Positions 5,747 to 7,794 of a DNA stretch of 7,794 bases are shown here, piece by piece. Position 1 is the first letter of the stretch. Every line of letters starts with the position of its first letter. Position numbers and translations under genes: made by a program. The stretch spans positions 1 to 7,794 of the forward strand of contig DXLY01000089.1 of the NCBI GenBank assembly GCA_019414465.1, read 5' to 3'. The notes under the pieces were generated by a model. The model was not told the origin of the DNA. It made no database searches and was given only the letters and a program-made list of their open reading frames with translations. Source of the DNA: Collinsella sp. Lineage in GTDB: Bacteria > Actinomycetota > Coriobacteriia > Coriobacteriales > Coriobacteriaceae.

Positions 5747-6730
5747 ATGGCCCAATACGCTGCCAACGAAATCGAAAACTTGCCCGATAGCCCTGTAGCC
5801 CGTGAGGATTTGGGCGCGGGCGGTATTCCCCGGGGCGCCGGCGCACGCTCTCCGCTGTTCTGGAAGGTTCTGCTCCTTTCGGTGGCGGTCATCTGGGGCT
5901 ACTCCTTTACCACTATGAAGGACGCACTCGGCACCATTCCGGTGTTCGCGCTGCTCTATGTACGCTTTCTGCCCGCAGCGTTGGTCATGTTTGCCGTCTT
6001 CCACAAGCGCATCATCGCGCACCTCAACGCTCGCAACCTGATCGTTGGCCTGAGTATGGGCGTGCTCATGTGGGCGGCCTATGCGTTGCAGACGGTCGGT
6101 CTGGCACATACTACGGCGGGCAAGAATGCTTTTTTGACGGGCACGTATTGCATCCTTGTGCCGTTCGCGAGCTATTTCCTGAGCGGCGAAAAGCTCACGC
6201 GCTACAACTTGGGTGCCGCGCTGCTGTGCCTAGCGGGCATTGGCCTCGTCGCACTCGATAGCGTTGAATTCAACATTGGTGACGTCATTACGCTGGCGGG
6301 TGCGGCCTTTTTCGCCATCCAGATGGCGGTGACTGCCAAGTACGGTCGCAAAATGGACATCAACGTCATCACGTTTTGGATGTTTGTGGGCAACGGCGTG
6401 CTGAGCCTGGCAACGTCGCTGCTATTCGAGACCCAAGCGCCTCTGTCCGTGTGGACGCCGAGCTTTATCAGTGCGATGGCGTTTCTCTCGGTGGGCTGCA
6501 CATGCGCGGCTCTGCTCATCCAAAACGTCGGCCTGGCGCATGTCCCGGCCTCGACGGGCTCGCTGCTCCTTTCGATGGAGTCGCCTTCGGGTGTGCTGTT
6601 CTCGGTGCTGCTGATGGGGGAGGCGCTCACCTCGCGCCTGCTCGCCGGCTTCGCGCTCATCTTCCTGTCGATTATCTTGAGCGAGACTCACTTCGATTTT
6701 TTGCGTCGAAAGCCGCGCCCGCAATTGTAA
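5747..6730 (+). CDS. EamA/DMT-superfamily transporter
   Basis: This 327-residue inner-membrane protein of the drug/metabolite transporter superfamily has two EamA repeats. Such proteins commonly export amino acids or metabolites; the substrate here cannot be read from sequence. After a 36-residue hydrophilic N-terminus, about ten helices follow at roughly 39-57, 63-84, 98-117, 127-145, 154-171, 178-195, 207-225, 238-258, 270-290 and 298-312. The repeats show typical signatures: WGYSFTTMK in helix 1, and QTVGLAHTTAGKNAFL with a later GEKLT in the first half, echoed by QNVGLAHVPASTGSLL with GEALT in the second. The internal echo reflects the family's duplicated fold. ATG 5747 is chosen because GAGGA (5736-5740) lies 6 nt upstream; an in-frame GTG at 5732 would overlap that site. 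Length is usual for the family (about 290-330). It is flanked by terminators and probably monocistronic. Confidence 0.92.
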   Translation: MAQYAANEIENLPDSPVAREDLGAGGIPRGAGARSPLFWKVLLLSVAVIWGYSFTTMKDALGTIPVFALLYVRFLPAALVMFAVFHKRIIAHLNARNLIVGLSMGVLMWAAYALQTVGLAHTTAGKNAFLTGTYCILVPFASYFLSGEKLTRYNLGAALLCLAGIGLVALDSVEFNIGDVITLAGAAFFAIQMAVTAKYGRKMDINVITFWMFVGNGVLSLATSLLFETQAPLSVWTPSFISAMAFLSVGCTCAALLIQNVGLAHVPASTGSLLLSMESPSGVLFSVLLMGEALTSRLLAGFALIFLSIILSETHFDFLRRKPRPQL

Positions 6731-6742
6731 ACAACTTGTTGC

Positions 6743-6766
6743 GCCGCCCTCCCGGGGCGGCATTTT
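6743..6766 (+). terminator. Rho-independent terminator after the EamA gene
   Basis: GCCGCCC (6743-6749) pairs perfectly with GGGCGGC (6755-6761) around a 5-nt loop, followed by A and TTTT (6763-6766). It lies 12 nt after the stop codon and separates the transporter from the amidohydrolase transcript. Confidence 0.88.
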
Positions 6767-6794
6767 ATATGCCTCGCCCTTAAAGTAGTACCTT

Positions 6795-6816
6795 GCACTT
6801 TATGCTATCAAAGTGC
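6795..6816. promoter_or_regulatory. Operator-like inverted repeat upstream of the amidohydrolase gene
   Basis: GCACTTT (6795-6801) and AAAGTGC (6810-6816) are perfect 7-bp arms separated by 8 bp, a 22-bp symmetric site of the size bound by dimeric repressors. The centre contains TGCTATCAA, resembling an extended -10 element, but I see no good -35 at the right distance. No T tract follows, and a stable terminator is already present upstream, so a protein-binding site is the more natural reading. The site ends 30 nt before the start codon. Confidence 0.45.
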
Positions 6817-6846
6817 TTGCTGCAAAAACGATACTGGAGGGCATCT

Positions 6847-7794
6847 ATGGCACCAGCTTTGTCCGATCTTCAACCGCAATCAGCGCCCAAGGCCACCGCA
6901 GCGGCGCAGACCGCTATCGGTGACGGTCTTGTTGCAGAAGCTCAGGCTTTTGCAGACGAGCTCGCTGCGTGGCGACACGATCTACACCAGATGCCCGAGC
7001 TGGGTAATAGCCTCCCACAGACCTCTGCGTATATCCAAGCGCGCCTGACCGAGATGGACATCCCATTTGCCACGCTCGTCGATGGTTCCTGCGTTGTGGG
7101 CCTTGTCGGCGCCGGTGCCGCCGCGGCCCAGGGTAATGGCGTCTGCACGAATGAGCAGGCCGGTACGGTCATCATGCTCCGTGGCGACATGGACGCCCTG
7201 CCCGTTGCCGAGGAATCCGGCGAGTCCTTTGCATCCACCAACGGCTGCATGCATGCATGCGGACACGATATGCACGCGACGGCACTGCTTGGTGCGGCGC
7301 GCCTGCTCAAGGCCCGCGAGTCCGAGCTTGTCGACGCTAACGCCACGGTTAAGTTGCTGTTCCAGCCGGGCGAGGAAACCTTTGAGGGCGCCCGCGCCGC
7401 CATCGCCGACGGTCTGCTGCAGGACCCGCGTCCCCAGGTCGCCTTTGCCATGCATGTCAATAGCCAGTCGCCGCTTGGCCTGGTGCTCTATGGCAGCCCG
7501 GCGCTCTCGGGCGTGTACGGTTTCCGCATCACGCTGCAGGGCAAGGGCGGCCATGGCTCGAGCCCCGAAATCTGCATCGACCCCATCACGGCCGGCGTCC
7601 ATGTGCATCTGGCACTTCAGGAGCTCATCTCCCGCGAGGTGCCGGCGGCCAAGGAGGTCGCGCTTACCGTGGGTAAGTTCGCTGGCGGCTTGGCGGCCAA
7701 CGTCATCCCCGACACCTGCGTGCTCGAGGGAACGTTGCGCGGCTTCGACGTCGAGCTCATGGAGCACCTCAAGACCCGCATCGCCGAGGTCGTC
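6847..7794 (+). CDS. M20-family metallo-amidohydrolase (partial, 3' end outside window)
   Basis: The first 316 residues of an M20D-type amidohydrolase/aminoacylase, usually about 390-400 residues, are present; the frame stays open to the last base. ATG 6847 has GGAGG (6836-6840) 6 nt upstream. After an extra N-terminal stretch of about 35 residues come WRHDLHQMPELG (42-53), RGDMDALPVAEE (112-123), MHACGHDMHA (135-144), QPGEE (173-177), AMHV (201-204) and GKGGHGSSPE (232-241), all in family order. Expected dinuclear metal ligands are Cys138, His140, Glu177 and His203, with Glu176 the likely catalytic base. The last metal-binding His and the end of the catalytic domain lie beyond the window. 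Family members hydrolyse amide bonds of N-acyl amino acids, hippurate or p-aminobenzoyl-glutamate in the cytoplasm; the substrate cannot be assigned. It appears to have its own transcript after the EamA terminator. Confidence 0.92.
   Translation, partial: MAPALSDLQPQSAPKATAAAQTAIGDGLVAEAQAFADELAAWRHDLHQMPELGNSLPQTSAYIQARLTEMDIPFATLVDGSCVVGLVGAGAAAAQGNGVCTNEQAGTVIMLRGDMDALPVAEESGESFASTNGCMHACGHDMHATALLGAARLLKARESELVDANATVKLLFQPGEETFEGARAAIADGLLQDPRPQVAFAMHVNSQSPLGLVLYGSPALSGVYGFRITLQGKGGHGSSPEICIDPITAGVHVHLALQELISREVPAAKEVALTVGKFAGGLAANVIPDTCVLEGTLRGFDVELMEHLKTRIAEVV

Noticed and set aside
5543..6109. A 188-codon minus-strand frame over the EamA leader and gene start
   Set aside because: It crosses a terminator and promoter and is antisense to a clear transporter; no motif supports it.
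6982..7767. A 261-codon minus-strand frame over the amidohydrolase
   Set aside because: It is antisense to all diagnostic M20 motifs; it reflects codon bias only.

Overview
The window is about 60% GC by eye, with dense coding on the + strand and good Shine-Dalgarno sequences before most genes. Protein style and gene content (tandem YhgE/Pip membrane proteins, an EamA transporter, an M20 amidohydrolase) suggest a high-GC Gram-positive gut actinobacterium. Coriobacteriia, perhaps Collinsella, is my best guess; this is inference from general resemblance, since the window holds no rRNA or other phylogenetic marker.

Layout: (1) 1-107 is the last 34 codons of an HSP90-family chaperone gene (htpG). 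(2) 108-539 is a gene-poor stretch of about 430 bp, rich in repeats and inverted repeats: a near-duplicated 20-mer with a hairpin (127-180), a nested stem structure (193-290), a 60-nt hairpin with a 21-pair stem (332-391), and a tandem 8-bp repeat overlapping the -35 box of a putative promoter (445-483). (3) 540-5546 holds two abutting YhgE/Pip genes. Each protein has one N-terminal membrane helix, a long coiled-coil-like middle and a C-terminal ABC-2-type membrane block. The first also carries a roughly 200-residue C-terminal extension with two more membrane helices. A rho-independent terminator follows at 5642-5675. (4) 5747-6730 is a ten-helix EamA/DMT-family exporter with its own likely promoter and a strong terminator. 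(5) 6847-7794 is the first 316 codons of an M20-family metallo-amidohydrolase, preceded by a 22-bp operator-like inverted repeat, and runs off the window.

The two YhgE/Pip genes are clearly one operon: the stop of the first touches the start of the second and the ribosome site lies in the first gene. They probably form one membrane assembly of unknown substrate. The EamA and amidohydrolase genes appear to be separate transcription units. The most unusual material is the structured intergenic region before the YhgE pair and the asymmetry between the two YhgE proteins.
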